Shown: positions 20,501 through 31,468 of the stretch, one piece after another | How the letters are laid out: each line of letters opens with the position of its first letter | Numbering within the stretch: the stretch's first letter is position 1 | From: Wolbachia endosymbiont (group A) of Anomoia purmunda | Lineage (GTDB): Bacteria; Pseudomonadota; Alphaproteobacteria; Rickettsiales; Anaplasmataceae | Length of the DNA stretch: 64,000 nucleotides | Assembly (NCBI RefSeq): GCF_947251545.1 | Contig: NZ_OX366362.1 | Location: 620,001-684,000 of the forward strand | Reading direction: 5' to 3' | The notes under the pieces: model-generated | Databases searched by the model: none | Told to the model about the DNA's origin: nothing | Seen by the model: only the letters and a program-made list of their open reading frames with translations | Made by a program: the position numbers and the translations under genes

Positions 20501-20881
20501 GAAAATTACATCATAGAAAAAGGCGAATATGAACTATTATTAAAAGCAAACAGTGAATTTTCCTCCGTGTTTGATAACAACAAAGGGATTGTGATTCTGA
20601 ACACCACTTTAAATGATGAATTGATTCTAGAAGGGCTTGCAAGAGATGTTGTGAGGCTCATTCAGGAAACCAGAAAGCAAGCTGATTTTCATATGTCCGA
20701 TAGAATCAGAGTAATAATCAAAACAGAAGATGAGAAAATTAAGGAAGCAATAAATACGTGGATTGAATATATAAAAGAGCAGACCCTTGCCTTATCTTTG
20801 GACATTAATACAGAAATTGGAACTAACTTTTATTCTAAGGAATATCAGGATTTAAGTGTTGGTATTAGGTTAAATTATTAG
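17549..20881 (+). CDS. ileS: Isoleucyl-tRNA synthetase with two palindrome insertions
   Basis: Class I synthetase charging tRNA-Ile, with an editing domain. 1110 residues, long even for the eukaryote-like IleS type found in Rickettsiales. The HIGH signature appears as GLPHYGHLLTG near residue 60, KMSKS as KGQKLSKR near 650. The CP1 editing domain lies between, and the anticodon-binding domain is C-terminal. Two blocks are foreign: residues about 263-290 inside the CP1 region and about 951-975 near the C-terminus; both are translated palindromic repeats. The frame is intact, so the protein apparently tolerates them. No other ileS is in the window. Confidence 0.95.
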   Translation: MKSKHYPDTVSSPDFSSLEKEIIKFWQENKVFERSVEERSKDNCFVFYDGPPFANGLPHYGHLLTGFIKDAFARYQTMLQKSVERRFGWDCHGLPAEMGAEKELGISGRTEIEKFGIDKFNDHCRTSVMKFSSEWEKYVNRQARWVDFHNDYKTMDKSFMESVMWAFKQLYDKGLVYESVRVVPYSWACETPLSNFETRLDNAYREKVSKAVTAAFELLENPQQFKSVKQKCKLLAWTTTPWTLPSNLALAIGEDIEYCAVSVHPLMSFQRVTLESISGSQCLCTGMTGSSEGSSMNGEIYIFAESYLEKFISHSEQNNIPYENCNIKLEANDLAGLSYKPLFDYFKDTKNAFRVFIANYVTEEDGTGVVHTAPGFGEEDFYLCQSHDIPVICPIDNSGKFTAEVSDLAGVHVFDTNDTVIKKLKEQGNWFKTEQYIHNYPHCWRTDTPLIYRTMPSWYVAVTKFKSRMVELNKRVNWIPNHIRDGQFGKWLEGAHDWSISRNRFWGTPIPVWKSDDARYPRVDVYGSIEELERDFNVKIDDLHRPFIDTLTRPNPDDPIGKSVMRRVPDVFDCWFESGSMPFAQIHYPFENKEWFESADFITEYIAQTRGWFYTLFVLSTALFDREPFKNCICHGVVLDVKGQKLSKRLNNYADPMEVFDRYGSDALRFLMLSGSIVCGGNLLLDKEGNSIRDVLKNVIKPIWNSYHFFTMYANADGIKAEVCKDYQSTIDRYMISKCFEAVESIRASMNSYNSQEACKILMNFFEVLNNWYIRRSRERFWKSDLDQDKTDAYNVLYTVFYYILRAAAPLLPLIIENIWQGLKYEETSVHLADFPQLEKFDSQLIAKMDLVREICNSALSIRNTFNIRIRQPLSSMTIYHQSSCGFLEDEYQEMIKDEVNVKELEIVGELKEVASLELKLNFPMLGKRVPEKIKTLVQYVKQGKWKQVESGVIQVADTGIQTQIPASRAGMTERGLIFLGDESENYIIEKGEYELLLKANSEFSSVFDNNKGIVILNTTLNDELILEGLARDVVRLIQETRKQADFHMSDRIRVIIKTEDEKIKEAINTWIEYIKEQTLALSLDINTEIGTNFYSKEYQDLSVGIRLNY
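18346..18413. repeat. Palindromic elements in frame inside ileS (first)
   Basis: Two palindromes, TCATTCCAGCGCGTGACGCT... and CTGGATCCCAGTGTCTGTGC..., the same pair as in the AsmA-like gene. They add about 25 residues to the editing-domain region. Confidence 0.9.
20404..20467. repeat. Palindromic elements in frame inside ileS (second)
   Basis: Same families in the opposite order and orientation (TGTCATCCAAGTAGCTGAC..., then GATTCCAGCGTCACGCGC...). They add about 22 residues in the C-terminal region. Confidence 0.9.
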
Positions 20882-20884
20882 TAG

Positions 20885-20913
20885 TTGAAAGTTGTCATTG
20901 TTTATGCTATACT
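20885..20913 (+). promoter_or_regulatory. Candidate sigma70 promoter
   Basis: TTGAAA (20885-20890), exactly 17 bp, TATACT (20908-20913), 26 bp before the start of the 915-residue gene. It starts directly after the ileS stop, so the next gene has its own promoter. Confidence 0.6.
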
Positions 20914-20939
20914 TAGGTTACTTGAGGTAAGGTTATAAT

Positions 20940-23687
20940 ATGAATAAGGCTGTTGCAGATGATTATGAAAAAGTTGTTGATTTGAATAACAACAGTGATG
21001 ATTTAGGGAAAGTAGTGTCTATTTCCAATGTTATTTCGGAAGAAGAAGAGGAATTTTTTGATGCTATGGAAGAACAGGGACCTGTTTCTAATGTAGAAGA
21101 AGGGAATAATTTAGGTCTTGCTACTTCAGAAGAGGAAGAAGAATTTTTTGATTCTGTGGAAGAACAAGAGCCGTTAGCTAATTTTAACGTTCCACTCAGT
21201 ATATTTCATTATAAAGATTATAACTCTGATTTTTTTACTTCTTGGTATAACGTATCAAGTAGAATATTTAAAGAGATAAACCAAGCTTGCCCGGAAAAAC
21301 AAGCGTTGAATTTAGCTCTATCAGTTTTAATGTTTCCTTATATAGTTTTTACTGCACTGGGATTAGTCATATACAATAAAATAAACAGCAAGACACAAGC
21401 TGATATAGGGCAAGATAAGACAAAAAAGAGTGAAACAAGTGTACCAGAAAGATTGGCATATGGTGTTCTTGCTGCAATAGTGATTCTTGTTAATATCGCT
21501 GTGCTTGCAGCATTACTTATTCCTGCAACACTCGCTTTGGCTACTTTTTATCTTTTAAATAAAAAATTATCTCATTCTTTGATTGCTGCTATTAAAATAA
21601 GTAATGGGTTATGTCAAAATGAACACCAAAATATTGAGGTATCTTTTCGTGAAATAGATGCTGGTAAGTCAGACATTATGTGGGATATGGAAGTGAAGTT
21701 TCCATCGCAATTTAAACAACTACTTAGAGATTTATACGAAGATCCAAAACACAATGCTGTACTAAAATTGTCAGCTAATATCCACTTAAAAAATGGTCTT
21801 AAGCCTTTACGTAATGAGATCAAGAATGTGCTTGCAACTTCTACTCGAGAGTTTGCGAAAACTATGGAAGAGCTGATGAAGCTAGAAAAGAAAGAGATTA
21901 CATATGATAAACTGAAGGAATTGTTGAACGAGTTTAGAGTGAAAGTGGTGAGTAGTATAGGTCCTAAATTGACAACCCACTTAATATACAACGCCTATCA
22001 AGTTGCCTTTATACAAGCAATTAAATTTGCACAAAAAAGAGAAGAAGATTTTTCATTAGAAGATGCGCTAGAAGATATATTAGTGAAACAAGAGTTGGAG
22101 AGCCAAGGTAAGGAATTACCAAGTGAAAGAGAGATTATAATAGAAGATCTTGAAAAATTAAGAGCAAAAAGTACTAATTTGTCTTCTATGTTTAAGAAAG
22201 GCCAGATAAAAACGTTAAAAGATTTGAGTGATAATGAATTTCCCGTGCTTAAAGCAGTATGGGAACAGCTTAAAAAAGAAGGGAAGGTAGCTAAAAGGGA
22301 AATAATTGATATTTATAAGAATGTATATCCTAAAGAAACAAAGAAAGCTCTAGATAATGCTAAAGAAGAGATTAAGCATTTAAAAGAAGGAGGACAAAAA
22401 AGATATACTGGGATACATGACAAATTGAAAGAAGTACGTGAGGATATAGAAAAGAATAGCTTAACAGATGGTACTTTAAGAAGGAAATTAGAAGATCTTT
22501 TTAAATTCGAATATGATGATCAAGAGGTTGAGAGAAGGCTAATAGACTCGAAAATAAAGGCTATTCGAGTTCTACTGAGTAAATCAGATGATAGAGTAAA
22601 ACAGTCCTTGACAAAAGAGTGCGATAAGCTGGAAGAAGTGAAAACGAAAATTCCAAGCGAAGTAAATGGCTTTACAGAAAAGATGTATTTGGAAACAACT
22701 AAACTTAAAATGCAAAGTTTATTTGACACACAAAAAGAAGGTATAAAAAGTTTATGTGATCTATTAAAGCTGTTAAAGCAAGATGAATCAGATCTAGTAA
22801 GAATGATTATTTCTTGTCAGGAAGAAATTAGGAAATATTTAACGCAACCTGCGGGATTGAAGGAAATAATAGAAAAGCAGAATAAGAATTTGGATGTTGA
22901 GAAAAATAGTAAAGAAAAGGAATCTTTAAGTATAGAGTTGATAGAGTTATGTTTGAAAAATAACCAAGAAATTCTGAAAGCATTAAAACAGTTAGAATTA
23001 GGCAAAAAAGAATTATTGATAAATGAAGAAACAAAAAATGATTATAAAGAAGAACTAACGTCTCGTGAAAAAATAAAATTTGCAGTAATAGAAGATGATT
23101 TACTGAAGGTATTCAAGCTTGAAACTTTTGATGAAAAAGAAATCAAGAAGTTATTAGAAAGAGCAGAACTGGAGTACTGTTTAGCAGAAAAACGCATCAA
23201 ATATCCTGTAATTAAAACAAAAGATAATATCAAACATTTTAGTCAAAATTTATTGTCTCCTTTGATAGACAATTTGACAAAAAATATAATAAATAATATA
23301 CCAGGAAATAGTGAAGGTTATATACAGAAAGTTAAGAACTGGGGTAAAATTGTGCTTGGTACAATAAGGATGGGAGCATCGAATGTTTACAAAGAGGCTA
23401 CAGAAAGAAAAGCGTTAGAGGTGGCACACAACTCTTATAAGGAAGGAGAGACATTTCTTCAACATTTCGAATCAAGTTATGAGAAAGCTGGGGCTTTTTT
23501 AAGTGATTTATTTTCTGATGAAGGAGAAACATTTAAAGATGATGTATGGCCTAAAATAGAAGAGCATTTGCATGGAATGTGGGATAGATTTTTTAAGGAT
23601 ATTGAATTCAAGTTGGTTAAGAGTAGATTAGATGAGGCAAGCGTTAGGAATGCCAATAAACATACTGTAGATGAGAGAGCCATTTAG
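20940..23687 (+). CDS. Large membrane/coiled-coil protein of unknown function
   Basis: 915 residues, not recognised as a known family. Visible: an acidic duplicated motif SEEEEEFFD at residues 33-41 and 63-71; two hydrophobic regions (about 120-145 and 172-207); then some 650 residues rich in Lys/Glu with coiled-coil character; no ankyrin repeats. The layout (acidic cytosolic head, membrane hairpin, long helical body) fits a structural or host-facing membrane protein, but function cannot be given. A strong promoter lies upstream. Its stop overlaps the convergent pheT stop by 4 bases. Confidence 0.8.
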   Translation: MNKAVADDYEKVVDLNNNSDDLGKVVSISNVISEEEEEFFDAMEEQGPVSNVEEGNNLGLATSEEEEEFFDSVEEQEPLANFNVPLSIFHYKDYNSDFFTSWYNVSSRIFKEINQACPEKQALNLALSVLMFPYIVFTALGLVIYNKINSKTQADIGQDKTKKSETSVPERLAYGVLAAIVILVNIAVLAALLIPATLALATFYLLNKKLSHSLIAAIKISNGLCQNEHQNIEVSFREIDAGKSDIMWDMEVKFPSQFKQLLRDLYEDPKHNAVLKLSANIHLKNGLKPLRNEIKNVLATSTREFAKTMEELMKLEKKEITYDKLKELLNEFRVKVVSSIGPKLTTHLIYNAYQVAFIQAIKFAQKREEDFSLEDALEDILVKQELESQGKELPSEREIIIEDLEKLRAKSTNLSSMFKKGQIKTLKDLSDNEFPVLKAVWEQLKKEGKVAKREIIDIYKNVYPKETKKALDNAKEEIKHLKEGGQKRYTGIHDKLKEVREDIEKNSLTDGTLRRKLEDLFKFEYDDQEVERRLIDSKIKAIRVLLSKSDDRVKQSLTKECDKLEEVKTKIPSEVNGFTEKMYLETTKLKMQSLFDTQKEGIKSLCDLLKLLKQDESDLVRMIISCQEEIRKYLTQPAGLKEIIEKQNKNLDVEKNSKEKESLSIELIELCLKNNQEILKALKQLELGKKELLINEETKNDYKEELTSREKIKFAVIEDDLLKVFKLETFDEKEIKKLLERAELEYCLAEKRIKYPVIKTKDNIKHFSQNLLSPLIDNLTKNIINNIPGNSEGYIQKVKNWGKIVLGTIRMGASNVYKEATERKALEVAHNSYKEGETFLQHFESSYEKAGAFLSDLFSDEGETFKDDVWPKIEEHLHGMWDRFFKDIEFKLVKSRLDEASVRNANKHTVDERAI

Positions 23688-26020
23688 CTATACCTCAAAG
23701 TTCCTCCGGTATTTTCACATACTAAATTAACTATAGTACTTGATTCTTTTTGGATCTCTTTTTCAGTTAAAGTGTGGATTGGAGAGCAAAAAGTAACTGA
23801 CAACGCTATAGACATCTTATTCGGTTCTATATTATTTCCATGGTATACGTCAAATACTAAAACTTCTGTGATGAACTCTGAGCTTTTTTTTACCACATTG
23901 ATTATGTTACCTACTTTCACATCCTTATTTACAATAAATGCAAAATCACGTTTTACACTTTGGTATTTATAATCAATAAATTTCTTTCTACTTACAGGTA
24001 AATTTTTAATATTTTCTAGTATTACCTCAAAGCCTACAACTTTTTGCTTGATGTCAAAAAGATCTAATATATTAGGGTGCAACTCCCCAAAATAACCTGC
24101 TACTTTATTCTTAAAAGAGAGAGTGCCTGACTTTCCTGGGTGGTAATGTTCTTTTTCTGCTCTCTCTATCGTTAAATTATCACAATTGACGTTAAAAAAC
24201 TTCAAAGCTGCTATGCAATCAGCCTTTGCGTCAAAAACATCTACTTTCCTATCAGTATTATAATAGTTTCTCGGCAAATTATTTCCTGTTCTTATTCCAC
24301 TTAAAACATGTTTAGACTGAGCTTCACCATCGTAAATCGGCCCAATTTCGAAGATTGTAAGATCAGATATTCCATGGGCAATATTATCAGCAGTAACTTG
24401 CAACAAATTTGGCATAATACTTGGTCTCATTATATTAAAGTTATTGTTAAACGGATTATCGATGATAAATAACTTGTTCGAGTAACCAAATTTTTCAGCT
24501 GTTGATTCACTCATAAACGACCAGGTTAGCACTTCATGAAACCCTCTGTTTGTCATCAAAATACGCAAATTGTCGTATGTACTATCTACTTCTTCAACAT
24601 TATTTGGTAGTGGTTCTTCTTTTATTTTGTCATAGCCGTATATCCTTGTTACTTCTTCAATTAGGTCAGCCGGTATTGTCACGTCCGGTCTCCAGCTTGG
24701 TACTTGTACATTCCAATTACCTTCGGTTTTTTTATCAATATTAAACCCTAGTTTCGTTAAGATATCAAGCACCTCATCAGGCGATACAGACACACTTCCA
24801 AACTTGTTCACATCCTGATAATCAAAGCTCACCTTGGTGTCAGCCCTATCTAAGCTGCCAGCAGACACTACGCTTGAAGCTTCTCCACCACATAAGTCCA
24901 GAATCATTTTAGCTGCAAGATTAAGTCCATCAAAAGTAAATCCAGGATCAACTGAACGTGCAAATCTGTAACTAGCGTCTGTGGAGATGCCGAGCTCCCT
25001 TGAGGATTTAGCAATAGAGATTGGATCAAACCAAGCAGACTCTAAAAAGATATCAGTAGTTTCAAAAGTACATTCACTGCACTTACTACCTATAATTCCA
25101 GCAACTCCATGAATATTTTTATCACCTGCAATAACGCTTATGTCTTTGTTTAATGAGTATTCTTTACCGTTCAAACCAGCAAATTTTTCTCCGTCGTTTG
25201 CTTTGCGTACTACAAGCTCTCCTTCTATTTTTTTTGCATCATACGCGTGAATTGGGCGGCTGAAAGATATCATAATATAGTTCGTGATATCAACTATTGC
25301 AGAAATGGAGCGCATTCCTATCGATTCCAGCCTATCTTTTAACCATTTTGGGCTTTCTTGATTTTTTACATTGGTAATGTATATTCCACTAATAAAACTT
25401 TCCCCGTCAGTAACTTCAACATCGATTGGTGAATTTATGGGGCTGGTAAGTTGTGGAATGCTTAAAGTCTTTAATGTCACAATTCCAGTTGCAGCAAGGT
25501 CGCGAGCTATTCCATAAATGCCTAAACAATCTCCACGGTTTGGAGTAACATTTATATCAATTACAGGGTCACAATTGAAAAATTTATCCCCTACTTTATA
25601 ATCATCGGAAAGCTCGATTATTCCTTCACTTTCCTCTTGAACCAGCGCAAGTTCAGAAGCAGAGCAGAGCATCCCTTCACTTAGCACTCCTCGTATTTTT
25701 GTAGGCTTGATTGTGAAATCACTTTCTGGCAATGTGCTACCAAGAGATGCAAGCACAGTTTTCATACCTTCTCTAACATTGTTTGCTCCGCAAACTATTT
25801 GTAGAATTTTACTCCCATCATTTACTTTACATAATTTTAATTTATCGGCATTTGGATGAGGTACGACTTCTAATACCTCTGCAACGATAAACCCAGTTAA
25901 TCTGGAATTATCGATTACATCTTCTACTTCTAACCCTATGTGAGTTAATTTATCGGTAATTTCTTCTAAGCTAGCATCGGTTTCTAAGTGTTCTAATAAC
26001 CAAGATAATGTGAATTTCAT
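23684..26020 (-). CDS. pheT: Phenylalanyl-tRNA synthetase beta subunit
   Basis: 778 residues, normal for the bacterial beta chain; works as an alpha2beta2 enzyme with PheS (not in this window). Domains in order: EMAP-like tRNA-binding domain at about 40-150 ([22 protein letters not shown]), B3/4 editing domain at about 205-380, B5 domain at about 400-470, catalytic-like core, and the FDX-ACB anticodon domain at the end ([12 protein letters not shown]). The start ATG at 26020 follows GAAAGGTTC-type sequence. Palindromes and an IS4 lie upstream. Confidence 0.96.
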   Translation of the reverse strand: MKFTLSWLLEHLETDASLEEITDKLTHIGLEVEDVIDNSRLTGFIVAEVLEVVPHPNADKLKLCKVNDGSKILQIVCGANNVREGMKTVLASLGSTLPESDFTIKPTKIRGVLSEGMLCSASELALVQEESEGIIELSDDYKVGDKFFNCDPVIDINVTPNRGDCLGIYGIARDLAATGIVTLKTLSIPQLTSPINSPIDVEVTDGESFISGIYITNVKNQESPKWLKDRLESIGMRSISAIVDITNYIMISFSRPIHAYDAKKIEGELVVRKANDGEKFAGLNGKEYSLNKDISVIAGDKNIHGVAGIIGSKCSECTFETTDIFLESAWFDPISIAKSSRELGISTDASYRFARSVDPGFTFDGLNLAAKMILDLCGGEASSVVSAGSLDRADTKVSFDYQDVNKFGSVSVSPDEVLDILTKLGFNIDKKTEGNWNVQVPSWRPDVTIPADLIEEVTRIYGYDKIKEEPLPNNVEEVDSTYDNLRILMTNRGFHEVLTWSFMSESTAEKFGYSNKLFIIDNPFNNNFNIMRPSIMPNLLQVTADNIAHGISDLTIFEIGPIYDGEAQSKHVLSGIRTGNNLPRNYYNTDRKVDVFDAKADCIAALKFFNVNCDNLTIERAEKEHYHPGKSGTLSFKNKVAGYFGELHPNILDLFDIKQKVVGFEVILENIKNLPVSRKKFIDYKYQSVKRDFAFIVNKDVKVGNIINVVKKSSEFITEVLVFDVYHGNNIEPNKMSIALSVTFCSPIHTLTEKEIQKESSTIVNLVCENTGGTLRYS

Positions 26021-26157
26021 GAACCTTTAAAGAAATAAAAGAGTTATTGTAATATAAAATGTAGTGCTTTTAAAGCTTGTTGTAGTGGAATAAAAGGTAA
26101 CTTCTGTATCACAAGCACAACTATACGAATATTGTGATACAAGAAACCAAGAAAGAT

Positions 26158-26580
26158 GTCATCCCAGTGCCCTGACTACTTGGATCCAGATTCACCTTAT
26201 GATGGTGTCATTCCAGTGCCCAGAGACTGGAATCTAGCCTTTTCATAATCATCAAAATGTTGTATTTTAATATAAAACGGCTACTTTTATGCTTACCAAC
26301 TTAATAAAATTCCTAGATCCCACTGTCACGCACTGGGATGACATGATGAGGCATCATCCAAGTAGCTGACACTAGTTCCTTTATGACGGCAGTACCTTCT
26401 CCTGTCATCCCAGTGCGTGACAGTGGGATCCAGGAAAGTTTGCTTGTAAGCAAGCAAACTAGCACAGAAAGTGGTTACAACATTTTCGATGAGATTATAT
26501 GGAAAGCTGGATCCCAGTGTCAGCTACTTGGATGACAAAAAAGGAGCACTGGAATGACATCACAGGGGCACTGGAATGAC
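26158..26580. repeat. Dense cluster of palindromic repeats
   Basis: At least six palindromes of the GGATCC.AGTGTC / CACTGGGATGACA kind in 420 bp, some as single arms. No gene is visible in 26021-26876. Confidence 0.8.
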
Positions 26581-26599
26581 ACCTCTCTTGGGCTCTTTT

Positions 26600-26876
26600 A
26601 GTATAAATATTTAAGAAATTTACCAAATGAAAAAAAGGCAAAGAAAACCCGTGCTAGTTATTCACTCTCTATTTTAAAATTTGACGTTGGGTGATGTCTT
26701 GAACAGCGCGTTTCAGCTTATGTAGGTAAAAACCTAGAAATATTGTGAAGACATAAGGTGCACATAGTGCAAAAAATTAAAAATAAGACGCCAACTACGT
26801 TGTTTTCTTGCTGTTTAATCTGCACAGATGAAGATAACTGAATACCTTCAATACCATGATAAGGGGGCTGGCGAAC
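26600..26876 (-). repeat. Dispersed ~300 bp non-coding repeat (copy 1, split by IS4 C)
   Basis: Inverted and diverged relative to 35208-35523. Shared landmarks are TTAAGAAATTTACC, AAAGGCAAAGAAAACC, the GTGCACATAGTGCAAAAAATTAA block and CTTATCATGG. It continues on the far side of the IS at 28321-28345 (GGTGTCAAGTAA), so IS4 copy C inserted into it. No ORF; an old element remnant. Confidence 0.7.
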
Positions 26877-28320
26877 CATACGCGTCAAGTTAAGGAAAAG
26901 TGTAAGTAAAATTGATAGAGTGAAGGAAAAGAATAAGGTATAAGTTCTCTTGGATATGTGAATGAGAGAACTTACAATGGACAGAATAGCTTGCTTATCA
27001 AAAGACCTCAATGAATTCTTTAATGAAAAAGCAGACGAAATATCAATTGCAGTAGGTTTTATAAAAAGAAAGAGAAAACTTAATGGCTCATCATTCATAA
27101 AAGCTATGGTTTTTGGTAACATAGGAGTTGGTGATTGCAGCATAGAAACAATGTGCCAATTGCTAAATGAAGACTCGATAGAAATTACAAAACAGGGTTT
27201 GGATTTTAGATTTACTGAAGAAGCAGTGGAATTTATGAAAAGAATGTATAATGAATCTTTAGTTTTATTTAAAAACAGCTTACAGGTTGATTGCAGAATT
27301 TTGAAGCAATTTAGAAGCATTAAGCTATTGGATAGTAGCTATATTAGCCTGCCTAGTAGCATGGAAGATATGTACAAAGGATATGGGAGTAGCTATAGAG
27401 ATTGTGAGAGTAATACCAAATCAGGAATAAAGCTGCAGTTAGTCTTTGATTACCTGAACCAAGCGCTAGATAAGTTAAATTTAATAGAAGGAATAAGGTC
27501 GGATCAAGGTTATAGGGATTATCTGAACGGTTTATCAGCCAATGATTTGCTAATATTTGATTTGTGCTACTTTGTGCCTAGTTCTTTTAAACAGATTGAT
27601 GAAGCAGGTGCATATTTTGTTAGTCGTTATAAGTCTGATACCAATATATATGATATAGAAACAAATCAAAAAATAGAGTTGTTGGAATGTTTAGAAGGTC
27701 AATCCCTTCTAGAGATGGAAGTGCTATTAGGAAAAGAAGTAAAAATTAAAGTGAGAATTATATGTCAAAAATTAACTGAAGAACAGTCTATAATTAGAAG
27801 AAGAAGGGCTAATAAGTTAGCAAAATCACATGGATATACATCTTCTCAAAAGAATCAAAAATTGCTGGATTGGTCGATATTCATAACTAACGTTCCAGAG
27901 AGTAAAATCAGCGCTGAACAAGTATTAACAGTTTACAGGGTAAGATGGCAGATTGAATTATTATTTAAATTGTATAAGAGTCACATCAGGCTTGACGAAC
28001 TTAAAGGAAAACCATACAGAGTATTATGTGAACTATACGCTAAATTGTGCGCAATTCTTATATTTCATGGAATAGTTGGTTGTATAAAACTGAAAGAGAA
28101 TACAGAGCTGAGTTTAACAAAGGCATTCATTGAATTAAAAAGAAGGATTAGGGAGTTGTTTTTAGCGTTAAGCAGTAAAATTAATAATTTGAGAATTTTC
28201 CTGAAAAAACTTACCACAGACTGGTCACAATTTTCTGTGAAAGACAGATATAGAAAAACTAGAGTATCCACCTTAAGTTCATTGAATTTTCTTACCCTTT
28301 TCCTTAACTTGACGCGTATG
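26877..28320 (+). mobile_element. IS4-family insertion sequence, copy C (complete)
   Basis: 1444 bp with terminal inverted repeats and a 10 bp target duplication GCTGGCGAAC (26867-26876 and 28321-28330). The right end is the CCCTTTTCCTTAAC variant, which mirrors the left end over a longer stretch than in copy A. Confidence 0.95.
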
Positions 28321-28395
28321 GCTGGCGAACGGTGTCAAGTAAGTTTTTTCGTTTCATCCGATGCGCTGCCAAAAACTATGCAAGAAGTCTATTGA
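26962..28395 (+). CDS. IS4-family transposase (copy C), read through into flank
   Basis: 477 codons; all DDE motifs are as in copy A. Because this right-end variant carries no stop codon, translation continues past the element end, adding about 25 flanking residues and overlapping the 3' end of convergent ccmA. Probably still active, since the catalytic core is intact. Confidence 0.88.
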   Translation: MRELTMDRIACLSKDLNEFFNEKADEISIAVGFIKRKRKLNGSSFIKAMVFGNIGVGDCSIETMCQLLNEDSIEITKQGLDFRFTEEAVEFMKRMYNESLVLFKNSLQVDCRILKQFRSIKLLDSSYISLPSSMEDMYKGYGSSYRDCESNTKSGIKLQLVFDYLNQALDKLNLIEGIRSDQGYRDYLNGLSANDLLIFDLCYFVPSSFKQIDEAGAYFVSRYKSDTNIYDIETNQKIELLECLEGQSLLEMEVLLGKEVKIKVRIICQKLTEEQSIIRRRRANKLAKSHGYTSSQKNQKLLDWSIFITNVPESKISAEQVLTVYRVRWQIELLFKLYKSHIRLDELKGKPYRVLCELYAKLCAILIFHGIVGCIKLKENTELSLTKAFIELKRRIRELFLALSSKINNLRIFLKKLTTDWSQFSVKDRYRKTRVSTLSSLNFLTLFLNLTRMAGERCQVSFFVSSDALPKTMQEVY

Positions 28396-28999
28396 AATCG
28401 CGTATATCAATCGTTGTAAAATCACACAATTGCTCTGTAGAGCTATGCCCTGTAATAATTACTATACCATTTTGCTCAGAGCGTATTGAGATTAGGTTCA
28501 GCACTAATTCACACGTTGCACTATCAAGATTACAAAATGGTTCATCTATCAGCCAAACGTTTGCATTAGAAATCAAGAGGCGAGCAAGCGCAACTCTCCT
28601 TTTCCAGCCTGCAGAAAGTTCGCCATATCTAATATTAAGTACAGGTTGCAACTGCAAGCAACAAACAGCTGCCACAATCAGTTCTCTAGTATTTCGTATT
28701 CCTGCCCAGAATTCTACGTTTTGAGCAACAGTTAAGCTATCTTTACAGGCATTCTTATGGCCTATATAGACCATGGAAGGTATATAGGATTTTGGATCAT
28801 CATATATGTCTTTTCCGCAGTGCCTTATATTGCCTGATACCGGCGGTAAAAGTCCAGATAAACTTCTAATTAAGCTGGTTTTACCACTACCATTTGGACC
28901 AGTGATTAGAATTTTTGATTTTAGCTCAGCTTTAAAGCTAAGATGTTTAAATAATACTTTGTGATTACGAGCGCAGGATAAATTTTCACATTCAAGCAT
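28376..28999 (-). CDS. ccmA: Haem exporter ATP-binding protein CcmA
   Basis: ATPase of the CcmABCD system that serves cytochrome c maturation. 207 residues, typical length. Walker A GPNGSGKTSL, ABC signature LSAGWKRRVALARLL (the W is unusual for ABC proteins in general and common in CcmA-type), Walker B VWLIDEPFCNLD, switch His in ITGHSS. Starts 3 bp after the upstream 143-residue gene, so probably one operon. IS4 copy C lies 55 bp past its stop and leaves it intact. Confidence 0.93.
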   Translation of the reverse strand: MLECENLSCARNHKVLFKHLSFKAELKSKILITGPNGSGKTSLIRSLSGLLPPVSGNIRHCGKDIYDDPKSYIPSMVYIGHKNACKDSLTVAQNVEFWAGIRNTRELIVAAVCCLQLQPVLNIRYGELSAGWKRRVALARLLISNANVWLIDEPFCNLDSATCELVLNLISIRSEQNGIVIITGHSSTEQLCDFTTIDIRDFNRLLA

Positions 29000-29002
29000 G
29001 GA

Positions 29003-29434
29003 TTATCTGCCCTTTCCCTTATGTTTACCTTGAGTTGAAGCCTGAGCTTTTACAAACAGCTCCCAAAATCCTTTCTGGCCGCCTTCTCTATGTATCAATT
29101 GTGCAAAACGCTGCATTAAACCATTACCCATCATAACCATCTTTGTCCATTTACCTACCGGTTTTGCTATGTCAACTATTTCTGGATCTTCTTTATAAAC
29201 TTGTACATCTTTTTGCTTCTCGCGTAGCGTTTCTTGTTGTTTCAGCAACTCTTTTTGCTTATTTTTTTGATATAATTCATTGAATTTTCTGTCTTCTTGC
29301 CACTCTTCTTTAAAAACTTTTCTAGGAAATATGATTTTTCTAATGCGATTTTTGTATATTTTTCTCAAAAAGAGAAATACTGCAGCTACAGCAAGTAATG
29401 TTACGCTATATATTATGATCTGTGCAAGTGGCAT
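29003..29434 (-). CDS. Small membrane protein with coiled coil, unknown function
   Basis: 143 residues: one N-terminal membrane helix (about 5-24), then a basic region, a Gln/Lys/Glu-rich coiled coil (about 45-85) and a basic tail (GKHKGKGR). Not recognised. It directly precedes ccmA in the same direction with a 3 bp gap, which suggests co-expression but does not prove a role in haem export. Confidence 0.75.
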   Translation of the reverse strand: MPLAQIIIYSVTLLAVAAVFLFLRKIYKNRIRKIIFPRKVFKEEWQEDRKFNELYQKNKQKELLKQQETLREKQKDVQVYKEDPEIVDIAKPVGKWTKMVMMGNGLMQRFAQLIHREGGQKGFWELFVKAQASTQGKHKGKGR

Positions 29435-29630
29435 TTCCTGTATCTAATTCATTAAAAATACCCTTACTATTATACCATAATTATAGAAATTGTGCAATTT
29501 TTTTGCGGGTAACGACAGTATAAAAGCAACACTGCTCTATTTCGTAAATTGGACAAATATCTGACGAATGGGCTTGTATGTAATAAGCTTTATTTCTATA
29601 CTTTTTAAAGAATTTAGAAGTGAAACAAAT

Positions 29631-31433
29631 ATGAACTGCTACAAGACTCACACGTGTGAAGAATTAAGGAAGAATGATGTAGAAAAGGAAGTTACCCTCT
29701 CTGGATGGTTATACCGTAAGCGCGACCATGGTAACCTAATTTTTGTTGATTTAAGAGACTTCTATGGAATCACTCAACTAGTATTTAATAATGATAAAGA
29801 CTTTTTTGATGAGATATCAAATTTAAAATTGGAGAGTGTAATTACTGTTACAGGAATAGTTGAAGCTAGAACTGAAGATACGGTAAACACCTCTATCGCA
29901 ACTGGGGAAATTGAGGTTGTAGTTAGCAATTTGCGCGTTGAGTCGGAAGTTGAGTTCCACCTTGATGAAGAAATAGCAAAAGAAGAACGAAGTATATTAG
30001 CGAGCATTGCTGGCGAACAAGAATATCCGGAAAATATGAGATTTAAATATCGTTTTCTTGATTTAAGGCGTGAAAAAGCCCGTAACAATATTATTCTGCG
30101 CTCACAAATTATTGCAGAACTCCGCAAGCTCATGATAGAGCAAGGGTTTTTGGAAATTCAGACTCCAATACTTACTGCTTCGTCCCCTGAAGGTGCACGT
30201 GATTATTTGGTGCCAAGCAGACTAAATCCTGGTAAATTCTATGCATTGCCGCAAGCTCCACAGATTTTTAAGCAATTGCTTATGGTTTCAGGGTTTGATA
30301 AATATTTTCAAATTGCACCGTGTTTTCGTGATGAAGACGCAAGGGCTGATCGTTCTCCGGGAGAGTTTTATCAGCTAGATCTTGAAATGTCTTTTGTGAC
30401 TCAAGAAGACATCTTTCAGATTATTGAGTCTACCTTATATAAAGTGTTTGCTAAATTTTCTCGTAAGTCTGTTGATAAAGATTTTCCACGTATTACATAT
30501 AAAGAGGCAATGCTCAAATATGGTTCTGATAAGCCAGATCTGCGTAATCCACTATTAATCAACGATGTTACAGAAATTTTCCGTGATTCAGGGTTCAATA
30601 TTTTCAAAAGCAATATCGAGCGGGGTATGGTAGTGAGAGCGATTCCTGCACCTAAAACAGCAGAGGAACCACGCAGCTTTTTTGATAAAAAGATAGAACA
30701 TGCGCAAAGAGAATTCGGTGCTAAGGGTCTTGGATATATAACGTTTGATAAAGATGGTACTGCGAAAGGCCCGATTGCTAAATTTCTCGATGACAATAGG
30801 CTAAACCACATAAGAGAAGTAACGAATGTAGGGCCTGGAGATAGTGTGTTTTTTGCTTCTGACAAAGAAAATGAGGCAGCAACAATTGCAGGGAAAGTGC
30901 GCACTCTTTTAGGGTCAGAACTCAGTCTTATAGATGACAATATCTTCAAGTTTTGTTGGATCATTGATTTTCCCTATTTTGTATATGACGATAAAAGTAA
31001 AAAAATCGATTTCTTTCATAACCCATTCTCCATGCCACATGGTGGTCTGAAAGATTTAGAGGAAAAGAATCCACTGAATATCCTTGCTTACCAGTATGAT
31101 CTCGTTTGCAATGGAATAGAACTGTCAAGCGGGGCGATTCGTAATAACAAGCTGGATATCATGTATAAGGCCTTTGCCATTGCAGGTTATAGTCGGGGAG
31201 AAGTTGATACAAAATTAGGCGCACTTGTACGTGCATTCAGATTTGGTGTTCCTCCTCACGGCGGAATAGCACCAGGGATTGATAGAATGGTTATGCTACT
31301 TGCCGATGAACCAAACATTCGTGAAGTAATCTGTTTTCCTATGAACCAGCAAGGTGAAGATGTTCTAATGGGTGCTCCTTCTAAAGTAGAGGATAAGCAT
31401 TTACGTGAATTATCCTTGAAGGTTATTCAATAA
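29631..31433 (+). CDS. aspS: Aspartyl-tRNA synthetase
   Basis: Class II synthetase, 600 residues from the ATG at 29631. The frame is open upstream to 29568, but [20 protein letters not shown] is the usual start of the OB-fold domain. Domains: anticodon-binding OB fold (1-110), catalytic core with [20 protein letters not shown] and [22 protein letters not shown] insertion, and the class II motif 3 [14 protein letters not shown]. Bacterial type; in bacteria lacking AsnRS it may also charge tRNA-Asn for later amidation. Confidence 0.96.
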   Translation: MNCYKTHTCEELRKNDVEKEVTLSGWLYRKRDHGNLIFVDLRDFYGITQLVFNNDKDFFDEISNLKLESVITVTGIVEARTEDTVNTSIATGEIEVVVSNLRVESEVEFHLDEEIAKEERSILASIAGEQEYPENMRFKYRFLDLRREKARNNIILRSQIIAELRKLMIEQGFLEIQTPILTASSPEGARDYLVPSRLNPGKFYALPQAPQIFKQLLMVSGFDKYFQIAPCFRDEDARADRSPGEFYQLDLEMSFVTQEDIFQIIESTLYKVFAKFSRKSVDKDFPRITYKEAMLKYGSDKPDLRNPLLINDVTEIFRDSGFNIFKSNIERGMVVRAIPAPKTAEEPRSFFDKKIEHAQREFGAKGLGYITFDKDGTAKGPIAKFLDDNRLNHIREVTNVGPGDSVFFASDKENEAATIAGKVRTLLGSELSLIDDNIFKFCWIIDFPYFVYDDKSKKIDFFHNPFSMPHGGLKDLEEKNPLNILAYQYDLVCNGIELSSGAIRNNKLDIMYKAFAIAGYSRGEVDTKLGALVRAFRFGVPPHGGIAPGIDRMVMLLADEPNIREVICFPMNQQGEDVLMGAPSKVEDKHLRELSLKVIQ

Positions 31434-31468
31434 AAATTTTTATAGTGGGGTGTGGTAAACCGAAAGTC

